A DNA stretch of 6,729 bases from Phycisphaerales bacterium (lineage in GTDB: Bacteria; Planctomycetota; Phycisphaerae; Phycisphaerales; UBA1924), in assembly GCA_003511945.1 (NCBI GenBank), contig DOJA01000194.1, positions 1,180 through 7,908 on the forward strand, read 5' to 3'. This document shows positions 4,964 to 6,729 of this stretch, one piece after another. The position numbers were made by a program, and so were the translations under genes. How positions within the stretch are numbered: the stretch's first letter is position 1; each line of letters starts with the position of its first letter. The notes under the pieces were generated by a model. The model was not told where the DNA came from, did not search any database, and saw only the letters and a program-made list of their open reading frames with translations.

Positions 4964-5873
4964 TTCTTTGACCTGGATCAACGGCCACCTCTCCGCCCCC
5001 GGTGACGCCCGGGTCTCGGCGTTCGACGCCGGGCTGCAGCACGGCGTCGGGCTCTTCGAGACCATGCTCGCCTGCGGGCCAGATGGGCGCGTCTTCCGCA
5101 TCGAGCGCCACCTGGCCCGCCTCGAGCGCAGCGCCGAGGCGCTGGGGCTGACGGGCGCGCTCAAAGTCCGCGCCCTCGCGGAGGCCGTCGAGCATGTCGT
5201 CGAGCAGTCGGAGCTGACCGGCCATGACCCCGCGCGCCGTGCGCGGGTGCGCCTGACCCTCACCGGGGGCGACCTGAACCTGCTCAGCCGCCCTGCGCCC
5301 AAGCCGACCGACCCCACGGTGATGATCCATGTCCAGCCCGCGACCGAGTACTCGCCGCTCATGTTTGAGCAGGGCGTCGGGGCCGTCGTCGCCGACGCGA
5401 AGGCGAACCCGCTGAGCGAGCACGAGGGGCACAAGACGCTCAACTACTGGTGGCGGCTCCGGGCGCTCCAGCAGGCGGCCCTCGCGGGCGCGGGCGAGGC
5501 CATCGTGCTCCAGGTCACCAACCACATCGCGGGCGGGGCCGTCAGCAACCTGTTCTGCGTGCGCGATGGCCTGCTGCTCACGCCCGTGGCGCGGGGCGAA
5601 GAGGCCCACGGCGCCGTCGCCAGCCCCGTGCTCCCGGGCGTCACCCGCGAGGCGGTCCTCGAAGCGGCGGCGGCGAAACGGATCAACGCCTCCAGGCGCC
5701 TGCTCACCGTGAGCGATGCGCTCGACGCCGACGAGGTCTTCCTCACCAACTCGTCCTGGGGCGTGCTGCCGGTGGTGCGCATCGAGAAGAAGACGATCGG
5801 CCCGGGCGAGCCGGGGCCGATCACGCGGGCGCTGCGCCAGGCGTGGCTCGACATGGTGCGGGACGAGGCGTGA
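4959..5873 (+). CDS. Class IV PLP-fold aminotransferase/lyase (PabC, branched-chain or D-amino-acid type)
   Basis: This 304-residue protein has the fold type IV plan shared by aminodeoxychorismate lyase (PabC), branched-chain and D-amino-acid aminotransferases. Visible blocks are SAFDAGLQHGVGLFETM (20-36), RIERHLARLERSAEAL (47-62), GHKTLNYWWRLRAL (157-170) with Lys159 as the likely Schiff-base lysine, SNLFCVRDGLLLTP (196-209), VLPGVTREAVLE (224-235) for the cofactor phosphate, and DEVFLTNSSWGVLPV (258-272). The glutamate that normally contacts the PLP ring nitrogen, five residues before Asn197 of the NLF motif, is Gly192 here. The substrate cannot be decided; PabC-like is my first guess. The ATG at 4959 sits inside the last 8-bp unit of the upstream repeat and has no Shine-Dalgarno. 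A TTG at 4968 is a poorer alternative. The gene overlaps the start of the downstream acetyltransferase, so the two are probably co-transcribed. Confidence 0.9.
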   Translation: MPSLTWINGHLSAPGDARVSAFDAGLQHGVGLFETMLACGPDGRVFRIERHLARLERSAEALGLTGALKVRALAEAVEHVVEQSELTGHDPARRARVRLTLTGGDLNLLSRPAPKPTDPTVMIHVQPATEYSPLMFEQGVGAVVADAKANPLSEHEGHKTLNYWWRLRALQQAALAGAGEAIVLQVTNHIAGGAVSNLFCVRDGLLLTPVARGEEAHGAVASPVLPGVTREAVLEAAAAKRINASRRLLTVSDALDADEVFLTNSSWGVLPVVRIEKKTIGPGEPGPITRALRQAWLDMVRDEA

Positions 5874-6448
5874 GCGCCGAGCCGCTGGCTATGCCTGCCC
5901 GCGAGTTCCGGCCCCGCGACGGCTCGGCGCCGATCACCATCCGCCCGATGCGCGCCCGCGACGCCGCCGCGAAGCGCGACTACCTCGGCGCCCTCATCGA
6001 GGCCCGCGCCGGGCTGATCCGCACGCCCGAGGAGTTCCAGGACTCCACCGCCGCGGTGCTGAAGCGCTTCCGCCAGACCATGCGCAGCGGCGGGAACAAC
6101 GGCCCGGCCCTCCAACTGCTCGCCGAGCGCGACCAGGCGGTGCTGGGCGACATCATGATCCGGCGCTACGACCTCCGGCGGCTCCGCCACATCGGGCACA
6201 TCGGGATCGGCGTCCACCCGCGCGCGCAGGGCGTCGGGCTGGGGCGGGCGCTGATGCAGGCGGGCATCGACTGGGCGCGGAGCACGGGCGACATCCGGCG
6301 CCTGGACCTGGCGGTGCTGGAGACCAACACCCGCGCGATCGCCCTCTACGAGAGTCTGGGCTTCGTGCGCGAGGGCCTCCGGCGCGGCTATGTCCGCGAC
6401 GAGGACGGGCGCGAGACCGACGATCTCATCATGGCGCTGCGCTGGTGA
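5870..6448 (+). CDS. GNAT family N-acetyltransferase
   Basis: A 192-residue GNAT enzyme that would transfer an acetyl group from acetyl-CoA to an amine; the acceptor may be a protein N terminus, an amino acid or another small amine and cannot be assigned. The first strand is ITIRPMRARDAAA (22-34). Motif A is IGIGVHPRAQGVGLGRALMQ (111-130), with the acetyl-CoA pyrophosphate loop QGVGLG (120-125). Motif B includes LDLAVLETNTRAIALYESLG (145-164), followed by FVREGLRRGYVRDEDGRETD, the RimJ/RimL-like ending. The GTG at 5870 is chosen because it overlaps the upstream TGA as GTGA, a coupling arrangement, and GGGA lies six bases before it. An ATG at 5891 is the alternative and would remove seven residues ahead of the domain. 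It is followed by a palindromic element. Confidence 0.92.
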   Translation: MSAEPLAMPAREFRPRDGSAPITIRPMRARDAAAKRDYLGALIEARAGLIRTPEEFQDSTAAVLKRFRQTMRSGGNNGPALQLLAERDQAVLGDIMIRRYDLRRLRHIGHIGIGVHPRAQGVGLGRALMQAGIDWARSTGDIRRLDLAVLETNTRAIALYESLGFVREGLRRGYVRDEDGRETDDLIMALRW

Positions 6449-6478
6449 GGCCTGGCAGGACGCTGGCCCATGACAGAG

Positions 6479-6561
6479 TTCACCGCCGAGGCGCGGAGGA
6501 CGCGGAGGTTGATTCAAACCAGATGTTCAATCCTCCGCGCTCTCCGCGTCTCGGCGGTGAA
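6479..6561 (+). repeat. Long near-perfect palindromic repeat (35-bp arms)
   Basis: The left arm 6479-6512 begins TTCACCGCCGAGGCGCGGAG and the right arm 6527-6561 ends with its inverse, CTCGGCGGTGAA. By my alignment 31 of 34 positions pair, with one extra base, around a 14-nt loop. Within the left arm GCGCGGAGG and ACGCGGAGG form a 9-bp tandem. It starts 30 bp after the acetyltransferase stop and has no T-tract. It resembles the dispersed palindromes of the form 'CACCGCAGAGGCGCGGAGG' that I recall from several environmental bacterial groups (recollection, not checked). It could block transcription in both directions or be a small mobile palindrome. Confidence 0.85.
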
Positions 6562-6594
6562 TGTCTTCCTTCTTCCTGCTTCCGGGGATTTCAT

Positions 6595-6622
6595 TTGACA
6601 GAAGGAGGGAGAGATATATTCT
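6595..6622 (+). promoter_or_regulatory. Sigma-70-type promoter for the gene at the right edge
   Basis: A perfect -35 TTGACA (6595-6600) is followed after 16 bp by TATTCT (6617-6622). TATATT at 6615-6620, with 14-bp spacing, is an alternative -10. The surrounding sequence is clearly more AT-rich than the rest of the window. Transcription would start near 6629, giving a leader of about 43 nt. This is the best promoter match in the window. Confidence 0.6.
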
Positions 6623-6645
6623 CTTGCGAACGGACAAGTTCTTAT

Positions 6646-6665
6646 CTCCCTCAGCAAGAAGGGAG
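6646..6665 (+). promoter_or_regulatory. Possible RBS-sequestering hairpin in the leader
   Basis: CTCCCT (6646-6651) can pair with AGGGAG (6660-6665) across an 8-nt loop. The second arm is the Shine-Dalgarno sequence (GGAG at 6662-6665), six bases before the ATG at 6672. TTCTT at 6639-6643 could instead pair with AAGAA at 6656-6660, giving a competing fold. The stem is only six pairs, so regulation is speculative. Confidence 0.3.
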
Positions 6666-6671
6666 TCGACC

Positions 6672-6729
6672 ATGAGCAATCGCTGGAAGAACTGGGCCTC
6701 CGCGGCGGCGGCTGCCCGGACGGGGGGGG
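6672..6729 (+). CDS. Start of an unidentified gene (truncated by window)
   Basis: Only 19 codons are present, reading MSNRWKNWASAAAAARTGG before the window ends in a run of eight G. The start is well supported by GGAG at 6662-6665, six bases upstream, and by a promoter at 6595-6622. The basic N terminus followed by an alanine stretch could begin a signal or membrane-anchor segment, but too little is visible to name a function. The strong promoter and its own leader suggest it is a separate transcription unit from the acetyltransferase. Confidence 0.6.
   Translation, partial: MSNRWKNWASAAAAARTGG

Noticed and set aside
4581..5609. Long minus-strand frames opposite the pdxH end and the aminotransferase gene.
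   Set aside because: The plus-strand genes have complete family motifs. The minus frames have no motif, start signal or compositional support.

Overview
The window is about 6.7 kb of very GC-rich bacterial chromosome. It is densely packed with housekeeping-type genes and has no insertion sequence, phage gene, CRISPR array or RNA gene that I can recognise. A planctomycete-like organism (Phycisphaerae-type) is the best guess. The grounds are the high GC, the mostly SD-less starts, and a multi-pass membrane protein carrying paired CxxC zinc ribbons of the 'CGxDLxGL...RCPxC' style common in that phylum. This placement is inference.

Layout from left to right: (1) the C-terminal half of pdxA (+), cut by the left edge and ending at 581. 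(2) Six bases later, and convergent with it, a family 2 glycosyltransferase (-). (3) Divergent from that, an unrecognised four-helix membrane protein with two zinc ribbons (+, 1381-2298). (4) Convergent with it, dnaB, the replicative helicase (-, 2295-3995); the two stop codons share one CTAG. (5) Divergent from dnaB across 98 bp, pdxH (+, 4094-4809), which appears frameshifted at a run of ten G. (6) A 149-bp gap filled by an imperfect inverted repeat built from 8-bp units. (7) A class IV PLP-fold aminotransferase/lyase (+), translationally coupled by a GTGA overlap to (8) a GNAT acetyltransferase (+). (9) A 223-bp gap holding a long palindrome, a good sigma-70-type promoter and a short leader. 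(10) The first codons of a further gene, cut by the right edge.

Functional links: PdxA and PdxH are both enzymes of the DXP-dependent route to pyridoxal 5'-phosphate, and the class IV enzyme belongs to a PLP-using fold, so vitamin B6 is a loose theme. The genes lie in separate transcription units, however, so this is proximity rather than one operon. The most useful second looks are the pdxH frameshift at the G run, the two palindromic intergenic elements, the Glu-to-Gly change in the aminotransferase PLP site, the SSB-like tip on DnaB, and -10-like hexamers sitting 6-8 nt before SD-less starts, which suggest leaderless mRNAs. I did not find a clear new multi-gene system.
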